Positions 19,714 through 26,654 of a stretch of 64,000 bases of DNA are shown piece after piece. Below the pieces are notes generated by a model, which saw only the letters and a program-made list of their open reading frames with translations, did no database searches and was not told the DNA's origin. Source of the DNA: Bradyrhizobium sp. SSBR45G. Its GTDB lineage: Bacteria > Pseudomonadota > Alphaproteobacteria > Rhizobiales > Xanthobacteraceae. The stretch lies in the NCBI RefSeq assembly GCF_030159255.1, contig NZ_BSCT01000008.1, positions 62,001 to 126,000 on the forward strand, written 5' to 3'. The translations under genes and the position numbers were made by a program. Numbering within the stretch: position 1 is the first letter of the stretch; each line of letters opens with the position of its first letter.

Positions 19714-20070
19714 CTGAGAGGGCGCGGGGAATGCCGGATGCTGGCCGCACCCATGGCCCGCCTGCAGAAAAGAAAGCAGGCGGCAGTCACCACAGGTTCA
19801 GCCGGAACAACCGGCATTCCCCGCGCGACGGTTTTCACGCTTATACGCAGTCTCCCTGGTGCGCCGGGCTTGTTGGCCACCATCCCCACGTGAAGCGAAG
19901 CCTCGTCGTGAGTTGATACCAGCGTCGGGGTATCAGGACCCTGCGACTTCACGTCCGCAGTCCCACCGTTCGTCGGCGCGCCCGAAGACACGCTGCGGCA
20001 GACCACGGCCATCGCTCCCCACCTCGCGTGTCGTGACGATCGCGCGCAACGCCCCTCTCGTCGAGGCGGG
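19714..20070. repeat. Dispersed structured element, copy A
   Basis: About 360 bp homologous to 50242-50600. It contains three clear stems: 19722-19737 with 19811-19826 (16 bp, perfect), 19758-19765 with 19776-19783 (8 bp, 10-nt A-rich loop), and 19914-19920 with 19929-19935 (7 bp, 8-nt loop). A nearly invariant block TCCCTGGTGCGCCGGGC continues into TGGCCACCATCCCCACG. Stem positions that differ from copy B mostly change as pairs (see findings). Short frames inside it resemble spurious hypothetical proteins and are not called. Confidence 0.8.
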
Positions 20071-20296
20071 ATACGAGATAGAAACATGCGTTCCGAAAAA
20101 ACGCAATAGGATTATTTTTTTTAGAAGTTATTGCGATGAAAGTCGCATGAGTGTCGGGTTGGAAGGGTCGACCGCATCTTGCGGAGGCTCCTCTCCTCGG
20201 GGGGCGCGTCTGAGCGATAGGCCCTGCCCGACTACATCCGAAGATTGAATTCCGTCGCGCCGTAACCAATTTGTAGCGTGAGCTGGAGACGACTTG

Positions 20297-21097
20297 GTGA
20301 AAAAAATCGGCCAATGCTGTATATGTGGCGCGAAGAACGTGCGGCTCTCGTTCGAGCACGTTCCACCCCGCGCTGCGTTCAACGATCAGCGCGTCTTCGA
20401 GACGAACATCCAGAAGATGCTGACCGGGGAGTGGGACGGAAAGCCTCAGCCCCCACAAGGCAAGTGGCTGCAGGCTGGCGCAGGCAAGTATACTCTCTGC
20501 GAGAAGTGCAACAACGACACTGGCGCTTGGTACGGCTCTGCGTATGTTGCGATGGCGCGACGAGCTCTAGAACTTGTTACGTGGTCGGGCGGCACTGTTT
20601 CGCTCGCATATCCCTATCAAATCTTTCCGCTCCGAGTATTGAAGCAGGTGATCGCGATGTTCTGCAGCGCTTGTGGTCCGTCACTTCAAGAACGATTTCC
20701 GGACATTCCGCGGTTCGTGCTGGACAGGGATCAGCGATACATTCCGCACGACTTGAAGGTGTTTGCCTATCTGATTGATCCGAGTAAGTCGGTCGGTAAT
20801 CGTCAAGCTCCGATGTCGGGAGTATTGATCAAGGGGAAGCAGCACGTGTTTGCCGAAATCGCCTTCGCCCCCTTAGGATTTGTGCTTACCGGCGATACTG
20901 ATCCAATCGATTTTAGTTTGTTGAATATCACGCATTTTGGCCATTCAGCTTTTTATCATCGCGAAACCTTGTTTCTCAAGCTGCCCGTGCTGCAGATCAG
21001 CACATGGTTGCCGGGTGACTTTCGCTCAAAAGATCAGGTTGCCCGCGATGTCGCCTCTAATGAAGTCAAGGGGCGCGTTGATCTCAATGTCTTCTGA
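20297..21097 (+). CDS. HNH-like zinc-binding protein of unknown role
   Basis: A 266-residue protein in a stretch of lower GC. The N-terminal 90 residues carry two Cys pairs and an HNH-like core: CCICGAKNVRLSFEHVPPRA, then YTLCEKCNNDTGAWYG. The His in EHVPP and Asn in CNND are where an HNH/recombination-endonuclease-VII-type fold would place its metal and catalytic residues. The rest has no motif I know. The start is GTG at 20297 or the adjacent TTG at 20294, both after GGAG at 20284-20287. Codon use differs from neighbouring core genes (more A/T third positions), suggesting transfer. Nuclease activity is inference. Confidence 0.75.
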   Translation: MKKIGQCCICGAKNVRLSFEHVPPRAAFNDQRVFETNIQKMLTGEWDGKPQPPQGKWLQAGAGKYTLCEKCNNDTGAWYGSAYVAMARRALELVTWSGGTVSLAYPYQIFPLRVLKQVIAMFCSACGPSLQERFPDIPRFVLDRDQRYIPHDLKVFAYLIDPSKSVGNRQAPMSGVLIKGKQHVFAEIAFAPLGFVLTGDTDPIDFSLLNITHFGHSAFYHRETLFLKLPVLQISTWLPGDFRSKDQVARDVASNEVKGRVDLNVF

Positions 21098-21218
21098 ACG
21101 AGATCGCCCCGCGTCTAACTATCACAGTCAGCCGTCACCGTGAGTAGCCAGCGAGGCTTCCAAAAAAAGGGGCCGGCGGATTTCTCCACCAGCCCTTTGC
21201 TCCCAGACGTCTTGCCCG

Positions 21219-21500
21219 TCACTTGCGGGCAACCTTCCGGTAGGCCTTCCACCCGAGGTACACAAGACGGAGTACCCGGTAGACCCTGAGAGTCATGCTC
21301 GGCAGAATCGAATGAGCAAGCTCTTCAACAGCCCACTCGGACGCCTTCTGTTCACCGTCTTCACGACAAATCTGGTCGTAAATTTCGAGAAATTCCGGCA
21401 CCCAAAGTGCTGCATATTTGCCCGCCGCGAGAACGCGGAGTGCGGTCGTGAGCCACTTATTATGTGGCGGGGGAGGGGACGAGTGCTTCGTCACCTTCAT
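21219..21500 (-). CDS. Small protein overlapping a PadR-type regulator gene
   Basis: A 93-residue basic protein starting MKVTKHSSPPPPHNKWLTTA, with two amphipathic or weakly hydrophobic stretches (KYAALWVPEFLEIYDQI and MTLRVYRVLRLVYLGWKAYR). The ATG at 21500 follows GGAGAGACAGCCC and lies 41 bp inside the end of the regulator gene in another frame, so translation is probably coupled. No family was recognised. Such overlap suggests that it works with, or is controlled with, the regulator (inference). Confidence 0.6.
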   Translation of the reverse strand: MKVTKHSSPPPPHNKWLTTALRVLAAGKYAALWVPEFLEIYDQICREDGEQKASEWAVEELAHSILPSMTLRVYRVLRLVYLGWKAYRKVARK

Positions 21501-21867
21501 GGGCTGTCTCTCCAATCAGCTGAGAAGACATCCGTCGTTGGGTGGCCGCAGTATGACTGAGCAGGCGAACTCCGGACGCCTCCAAGCGGAAGATTCGTCG
21601 TCTTCGACCACCACGCACGTGCTCAGGTTCAGATTCTTGGGAAGTCACCAGACCACGGTTTTCCATTCGCTCTAGGCAGACGAAAACCTGTGCCAAGGAG
21701 ACATGACGTTCGAGGGCTTTCGTGAGCCGTCGAGCGATCTCGGCCGGGAAGGCCTGAGTTCCCAAGTTGGAGACAGCAACTAAAACTGCGTGCTCGAAAT
21801 GCTGAAGAGGTCGAACACGCTCAAGTCGCTCTATTACCCCGTCCCGATTTGATTGAGTGTCATGCAT
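21460..21867 (-). CDS. PadR-like winged-helix transcriptional regulator
   Basis: A 135-residue regulator. The winged helix-turn-helix spans roughly residues 22-100: HFEHAVLVAVSNLGTQAFPA, then EIARRLTKALERHVSLAQVF and MENRGLVTSQESEP, with the wing GGRRRRIFRLEASG. The order 'xxALxxLExxGLVxSxxxxxxGGRxRRxYxLTxxG' is the PadR pattern. The ATG at 21867 follows GGAGAACGA and is preferred to the longer frame. A perfect 20-bp palindrome lies 83 bp upstream and is the probable operator, suggesting autoregulation. Confidence 0.75.
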   Translation of the reverse strand: MHDTQSNRDGVIERLERVRPLQHFEHAVLVAVSNLGTQAFPAEIARRLTKALERHVSLAQVFVCLERMENRGLVTSQESEPEHVRGGRRRRIFRLEASGVRLLSHTAATQRRMSSQLIGETAHEGDEALVPSPAT

Positions 21868-21949
21868 TCGTTCTCCATTCTCTCGTTCAGCCGCCTGAGG
21901 GAATCTCCCCTTCAGCCGAGGGCGGCGTCCCGGCTGATATTTCATACAT

Positions 21950-21969
21950 ACGCGATAACGTTATCGCGT
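21950..21969. promoter_or_regulatory. Perfect 20-bp palindrome, candidate operator
   Basis: ACGCGATAACGTTATCGCGT reads the same on both strands. It sits upstream of the PadR-like gene in an otherwise repeat-free intergenic region, where a dimeric winged-helix regulator would bind. Assignment to the PadR protein is inference from position. Confidence 0.7.
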
Positions 21970-22033
21970 GTCAACTCTCCCGGCAGGGTGTCTTAAGGTA
22001 TTGAGATAGGGAAATAAGGATTAGGATAGGGAC

Positions 22034-22408
22034 GTGAGTGGTGTCATCGTCCGCACGGTCATGAACAATATGACATTCGACGGAGCGGCCACCGACCCGG
22101 TGGCGATGGCGTCAGTGATACGCTGATCGCCTTCATAGCGACGGCGGAAGACCCAGGCAGAACCCACGAAGGAAGCCCGACGCCACGGCATTGACTTTGC
22201 GGAGCGTCCTGATGCACCGGAACGTAAGTACCTCGGGCACAAGCTCAGCTTCACACGTCAGCAGTTGGAGAAGGTCTGCAACATGCCCGATTTGGACAGA
22301 GGGATTAGCGAGATCGCCAACGCCACCGGTTTGGCTCGGTAGACAGTTTACCTCATCAAAGTTGTGAGGGGCGCGGTAGAGGCGGCTTTGGCAAGCTGGG
22401 CCGCTTAG
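22034..22408 (+). pseudogene. Decayed serine recombinase (resolvase/invertase), C-terminal part
   Basis: Conceptual translation gives VRTVMNNMTFDGAATDPV, then VSDTLIAFIATA in a shifted frame (from 22111), then back in the first frame QAEPTKEARRHGIDFAERPD and LSFTRQQLEKV, and the helix-turn-helix GISEIANATGLAR-stop-TVYLIK, ending ALASWAA. This is the end of a serine recombinase with its DNA-binding domain; the TAG at 22340-22342 replaces the Gln codon expected before TVY. Two compensating frameshifts and one nonsense codon show that it is dead. The catalytic domain is absent. It marks a past mobile element next to the DUF488 genes. Confidence 0.75.
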
Positions 22409-22529
22409 GTCGCCAGACGGAAGTAGATCGGCGCGCCCCTGTCGTGTTTTTGCATCTGCGAATTGACAGGCGTAATGGGGTGTTCACTTCTACTAAACCA
22501 AGATCGACGCCGGGACACAGGTGATTTGG

Positions 22530-23045
22530 ATGACGACGACGCTGTACACCATTGGCTATGAGGGTACCGATATCGACCGCTTCGTAGCCACTTTGAAAAG
22601 CGTCAAGGTGCAACTCCTCGCCGATGTCCGTGCTGTGCCGATCTCCCGGAAGAAGGGGTTTTCGAAGAACAAGCTCCGCGACCGCGTTGAGCAGGAGGGT
22701 ATTCGTTACATCCACCTCGCATCGCTCGGCGACCCGAAACCAGGGCGCGACGCTGCAAGGGCCGGTCAAATCGCTCTATTCCGGGAGATTTACGGCAAGC
22801 ACCTCGCCCAGAGTGGGCCGCAGCAAAGCCTCCGAGAGCTGGCCAAGCTGGCCGACGAGCAGACTACCTGTCTGATGTGCTTTGAGCGTGATCCTCGTGG
22901 ATGCCACAGGTTGATTGTTGCAGCGGCACTACCGACTCAGGTCACTATGTTCCACCTTTTCGGTGATGAGCCTGGTCGCTATGTCCGTAACGCCGCAAAG
23001 CTCCAGAGCAGTCGTTCTGGTCAAAGCACTTCCGCAGCCCAGTAG
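22530..23045 (+). CDS. DUF488 family protein
   Basis: A 171-residue protein opening with the DUF488 hallmark LYTIGYEGTDIDRFVATLKS, then LLADVRAVPISRKKGFSKNK, and the C-terminal CLMCFERDPRGCHRLIVAAA, whose Cys-x-x-Cys-x-Glu ... Cys-His-Arg residues are conserved in the family. The biochemical role is not established; members often occur in mobile or variable regions. ATG at 22530 (AGGTG upstream) is preferred to GTG at 22521. Its 3' end overlaps the next gene by 65 bp, so the two proteins probably act together. Confidence 0.85.
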   Translation: MTTTLYTIGYEGTDIDRFVATLKSVKVQLLADVRAVPISRKKGFSKNKLRDRVEQEGIRYIHLASLGDPKPGRDAARAGQIALFREIYGKHLAQSGPQQSLRELAKLADEQTTCLMCFERDPRGCHRLIVAAALPTQVTMFHLFGDEPGRYVRNAAKLQSSRSGQSTSAAQ

Positions 23046-23745
23046 AACCTACGGGGAAACGGTCTGCTGTGCTGGCGTGACAGTGGACGGGCAGTGGAAG
23101 CGGCTCTTTCCTGTGCGCTTCCGGCATCTACGGGGAGATAGCAGCTTCTCCCGGTGGAACTGGGTGAAGTTCTCTTATCGACCGCCGACACGCGATAAGC
23201 GAAGCGAGAGCTGTCACGTCTACGAAGACAGCATCACCATCGACGGCGAGCTGCCGCAAGACGAGCGGACACGATTGCTTGCGCCGCTCATCACTTGTTC
23301 AGCCAAGCAGGCGATGTCCCTTGGCAAATCGCTAACCCTCATTCGGCCCCGAAACACCAAGTTCATCGCAAAACGAAAATCCGCGGCTGACCTCGCTGAG
23401 GAGCGCGAAGCATTCGAACTTGCCGCGCGGCAAACATCGATCTTCGACAAAGAGCTGGCGGAACTCGACCCTTCGCCATTCGAGTTCCGATTTGAGTTCG
23501 ACGACGATGACGGCCACCACAACTACCAGAACGGAGACTGGGAAACCCATGCCATGTTCTGGCGCTGGCGGGCCCAATACGGTGAGGCGGGTGCCTTGGA
23601 CCGCATGAGGGCCGTCTACGACGACGACTATCCCCGCAAGGGCATGGCATTCGCACTTGGAAACCAAGCCAAGAGGCCCCAGACTTGGCAACTGCTAGGT
23701 GTGATCCGGTTGGACGAGGTAACGCAACCCGACCTTTTTGGATAA
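22981..23745 (+). CDS. Unknown protein coupled to DUF488 gene
   Basis: A 254-residue protein that starts inside the DUF488 gene (ATG at 22981; the frame is open from 22915 but the earlier part has no support). It begins SVTPQSSRAVVLVKALPQPS, then TYGETVCCAGVTVDGQWKRL, has an acidic stretch EFRFEFDDDDGHHNYQNGDW and ends DEVTQPDLFG. I recognise it only as the usual partner type of DUF488 genes and cannot name a function. The overlap indicates co-translation. It converges on the repair gene at 23760 with 14 bp between stops. Confidence 0.7.
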   Translation: MSVTPQSSRAVVLVKALPQPSRTYGETVCCAGVTVDGQWKRLFPVRFRHLRGDSSFSRWNWVKFSYRPPTRDKRSESCHVYEDSITIDGELPQDERTRLLAPLITCSAKQAMSLGKSLTLIRPRNTKFIAKRKSAADLAEEREAFELAARQTSIFDKELAELDPSPFEFRFEFDDDDGHHNYQNGDWETHAMFWRWRAQYGEAGALDRMRAVYDDDYPRKGMAFALGNQAKRPQTWQLLGVIRLDEVTQPDLFG

Positions 23746-23759
23746 TTGCCCCTGACCAT

Positions 23760-24659
23760 TTACCCCATCCCCACCTGCCCAGCCTCCCACCCGATCATCG
23801 CCTGCTTGCGGGTCAGGCCCCAGTGATAGCCGGTCAGCGCGCCGGTCTTGCCCAGCGCACGATGACACGGGACCACGAACGAGATCGGGTTCTTCCCCAC
23901 CGCCGCCCCCACCGCGCGCGACGCTTTCGGCGACTCCAGCCTCGTCGCGATGTCCGAGTAGCAGACGGCGCGGCCCATGGGGATCTTGAGCAGGGTCTCC
24001 CAGACGCGGACTTCGAAGTCGGTGCCGATCAGGACGACGCGGAGCGGCTGGTCGGGGCGCCACAGGGTCTTGTCGAAGATGCGCTGGGCGAGGCCGGCGG
24101 TGCCGGGGACGTCCTCGATGTACGAGGCGCGGGGCCAGCGGCTCTTCATGTCGGCGAGCGCGGACGCCTCCTCGCCGGGGTCGGCGAAGGCGAGGCCGGC
24201 GAGGCCGCGCGGGGTGGCCATGACGAGCGCCAAGCCGAACGGGCAGGGGTGGAAGCCGTAGCGCAGGGTGGTGCCGGCGCCGCCGGTCTTCCATTCGCCG
24301 GGCGACATCGCCTCGTGGGTGACGAACAAATCGTGCAGCCGGCCGGGGCCTGACAGGCCGGAGTCGAGCGCGGCGTCGAGCACGCTGGCCGAGCCTTTCA
24401 GCAGGCCCTTGGCGTGGTCGAGCGTCAGCGCCTGCATGAACGCCTTCGGCGTCAGCCCGGCCCAGCGCCGGAACAGATGGTGCAGCTCGTCGGGCGTCAG
24501 GCTGGCGGCGTCGGCCATGTCCTCGATGGCCGGCTGCCGGCGCCAATGCTCGGAGATGAAGGCGATCGCGCGACGCACGGCGTCGTAGTCGCGCAGATCG
24601 GCCGATTGTTGCGGGCCCGGCTTGGCCAGGGCGGAATCGTGAATGGCGAGGGTCATCAT
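23760..24659 (-). CDS. Ada-like AraC regulator fused to O6-methylguanine-DNA methyltransferase
   Basis: A 299-residue fusion: an AraC-type helix-turn-helix (about residues 25-110: FISEHWRRQPAIEDMADAAS, LTPDELHHLFRRWAGLTPKA) followed by an Ogt domain with IPMGRAVCYSDIATRLESPK and the active-site FVVPCHRALGKTG (Cys265). It repairs O6-alkylguanine by transferring the alkyl group to Cys265 in a suicide reaction. The N-terminal Cys domain of E. coli Ada, which senses methylphosphotriesters, is absent, so regulation must differ from Ada. The ATG at 24659 or 24656 is used; the longer frame to 24842 runs into GC-rich repeats. Confidence 0.9.
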   Translation of the reverse strand: MMTLAIHDSALAKPGPQQSADLRDYDAVRRAIAFISEHWRRQPAIEDMADAASLTPDELHHLFRRWAGLTPKAFMQALTLDHAKGLLKGSASVLDAALDSGLSGPGRLHDLFVTHEAMSPGEWKTGGAGTTLRYGFHPCPFGLALVMATPRGLAGLAFADPGEEASALADMKSRWPRASYIEDVPGTAGLAQRIFDKTLWRPDQPLRVVLIGTDFEVRVWETLLKIPMGRAVCYSDIATRLESPKASRAVGAAVGKNPISFVVPCHRALGKTGALTGYHWGLTRKQAMIGWEAGQVGMG

Positions 24660-24755
24660 GGGTCCGGATGTAGGGCGGACGGGATGGGGACTCCACCCGA
24701 TTTCCGATGCGAGGGCCAGTGGCGGATGCGCTTCACGTTCAGCGGAATTCGCGGC

Positions 24756-24965
24756 GCCCCCACCCCCGACCCCTCCCCGCAGCGAACCATCGCTGCGCGA
24801 TGGTCGCCGGGGGAGGGGAGTGGACCGTGGGTGTGGCGGCAACTCGGGACGCCAGCGCAGCCAATGAAGCTCGACCTGTCACCGCAAAGCCGGTCCGCTC
24901 CCCTCCCCCGTGCCGTCCTCGCGCCAGCGAGGGCGGCATGCGGGGAGGGGTCGGGGGTGGGGGGC
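24756..24965. repeat. GC-rich inverted repeat element
   Basis: Outer arms 24756-24780 (GCCCCCACCCCCGACCCCTC...) and 24940-24965 are near-perfect reverse complements, differing by one G in a G run. Inner purine- and pyrimidine-rich arms (about 24812-24824 and 24898-24910) also pair. A related element is at 49896-50053. The 340-bp gap 24660-24999 holds nothing else that I can support. Confidence 0.7.
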
Positions 24966-24999
24966 TGCGCGCACGGAACGTCGTTGGGGAGCAGGCCCG

Positions 25000-25533
25000 C
25001 TACAGCGGATTGTAGACCGGCCCGCGCTTCGCAGCCTGCAACCCTGCCGTCAGTGCCTTCGCAAAGCTCGCCTTCTCCTCCGGGCCCAGGAAGCTCGCGA
25101 TGGCGACGCGGTGGCCGCGGGCGACGAGGTAGAGGTTTTCGATGCCGAACTCCTCGTGGGTGACCTGGTCGAGGCGCACCCACAGCGGGTTGAAGCGCCA
25201 TTCCATGACGTCGCCGTTGTGGCTGACGCGGCGCAGGCGCAGCTCGGTCAGGGTGATCGAGACGTCCTCATAGGCGTTGGCGCGGCGGAAATTGATCTTG
25301 AAGGCCCAGTAGATCGCCAGCGCATCGAGGCCGAAGAAGCCGAGCACGGGCCAGGCGCCCATCAGCAGCGAGGCGAGCCCACCGATGAAGCTGATGGCGC
25401 AGACCACGATCATCAGCACCACGAAGCCGGTGCGGCTCAGCGACCGGTGGGGCCTCAGCCGCGCCGAGAACAGCTCGGCGTCGGCGGTATCACAGCCGGT
25501 CTCCTGAGACGCAAAAGCGTTGCCTGGGATCAT
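25000..25533 (-). CDS. DUF2244 integral membrane protein
   Basis: A 177-residue protein with two close membrane helices (GFVVLMIVVCAISFIGGLAS and PVLGFFGLDALAIYWAFKIN) and a C-terminal cytosolic domain of beta-strand character (VSITLTELRLRRVSHNGDVM, MEWRFNPLWVRLDQ), the DUF2244 pattern. Function unknown; it may associate with other membrane complexes. It is divergent from nth, with start codons 23 bp apart (25533 and 25556), an arrangement common in Bradyrhizobiaceae. Confidence 0.85.
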   Translation of the reverse strand: MIPGNAFASQETGCDTADAELFSARLRPHRSLSRTGFVVLMIVVCAISFIGGLASLLMGAWPVLGFFGLDALAIYWAFKINFRRANAYEDVSITLTELRLRRVSHNGDVMEWRFNPLWVRLDQVTHEEFGIENLYLVARGHRVAIASFLGPEEKASFAKALTAGLQAAKRGPVYNPL

Positions 25534-25555
25534 GGGGCCTCAGTATACCCGGATC

Positions 25556-26440
25556 ATGGCCAAAATCACCCGCCCCCAACGCGCCAAGCCGGCGCCGGTT
25601 CGCGCCCCCAACGCAAAGTCCGCCAAGGCGGGATCCAAGACGTCTGCGAAGACGCCTGCCAAGACGACGGCCGGGAAGGTCGCCAAGAAAGCCGTCAAGC
25701 AAGCCGGCAACACCATCGGCAAGACAGGCGCCAAAAAAACCGGCGTGGGGACGAAGCCGACGACTCCTGCCCGCGCGGTGAAGACAGCGTTGAAGGCGAC
25801 GAAACCCTGGACGCCGGCGGAGATCCGCGAGGTCTTCAGCCGGTTCGCAGCGGCCAACCCGGAGCCGAAGGGCGAGCTCGAGCACCTCAACCCTTACACC
25901 CTGCTGGTGGCCGTGGTGTTGTCGGCGCAGGCGACCGACGCCGGCGTCAACAAGGCGACGCGGCCGCTGTTTGCGATCGCCGACACGCCGCAGAAGATGC
26001 TCGCGCTCGGCGAGGACACCGTGCGCGAGTACATCAAGACCATCGGCCTCTACCGCACCAAGGCCAAGAACGTGATCGCGCTCTCGGAGAAGCTGATCAA
26101 TGAGTTCGGCGGCGAGGTGCCGCGCACGCGGGCCGAGCTGGAGTCGCTGCCCGGCGCCGGCCGCAAGACCGCGAATGTCGTGCTCAACATGGCATTCGGC
26201 GAGCACACGATGGCGGTCGACACCCACGTCTTCCGCGTCGGCAACCGCACTGGCCTGGCACCCGGCAAGACGCCACTGGAGGTCGAGCTTGGGCTGGAGA
26301 AGGTGATCCCGGCCGAGTTCATGCTGCATGCCCATCACTGGTTGATCCTGCATGGCCGCTACACGTGTCTCGCGCGCAAGCCGCGCTGCGAGCTGTGCCT
26401 GATCAAGGATCTCTGCCGCTGGCCGGAAAAGACGGCCTGA
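25556..26440 (+). CDS. nth: Endonuclease III (DNA glycosylase/AP lyase) with Lys/Ala-rich N-terminal extension
   Basis: Removes oxidised pyrimidines from DNA and nicks the abasic site. The 294-residue protein has an N-terminal basic tail of about 75 residues rich in Lys, Ala and Thr, then the glycosylase core: VVLSAQATDAGVNKATRPLF, the helix-hairpin-helix LPGAGRKTANVVLNMAFGEH with catalytic Lys, DTHVFRVGNRTGLA with catalytic Asp, and the 4Fe-4S loop CLARKPRCELCLIKDLC (C-x6-C-x2-C-x5-C). The ATG at 25556 starts the tail. The tail is longer than in E. coli Nth (211 residues) and could add DNA affinity (inference). Confidence 0.95.
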   Translation: MAKITRPQRAKPAPVRAPNAKSAKAGSKTSAKTPAKTTAGKVAKKAVKQAGNTIGKTGAKKTGVGTKPTTPARAVKTALKATKPWTPAEIREVFSRFAAANPEPKGELEHLNPYTLLVAVVLSAQATDAGVNKATRPLFAIADTPQKMLALGEDTVREYIKTIGLYRTKAKNVIALSEKLINEFGGEVPRTRAELESLPGAGRKTANVVLNMAFGEHTMAVDTHVFRVGNRTGLAPGKTPLEVELGLEKVIPAEFMLHAHHWLILHGRYTCLARKPRCELCLIKDLCRWPEKTA

Positions 26441-26654
26441 GCGTACGTGATGCACGGCGAATGGTTGCGCCTGACACTGCCTTTGACAGTCACTTTTGTG
26501 TCACGCCGCGCCGTGGTCTGACCATGGCCGGGCCACATCGCCGCCCGGCTTCGACATAAGATGACAGCGAAATTCCGGCCGACGTGAGTGGCGCGTGACT
26601 TATCCCGCGTTCTCGGACGTTTTTTCGACGCCGGGAACTGGAAGGATCATCCGA

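Noticed and set aside
19695..20087. Short hypothetical proteins readable in the dispersed element (both copies)
   Set aside because: The conserved features are inverted repeats with compensating changes rather than codon-level conservation; copy B does not keep the same protein.
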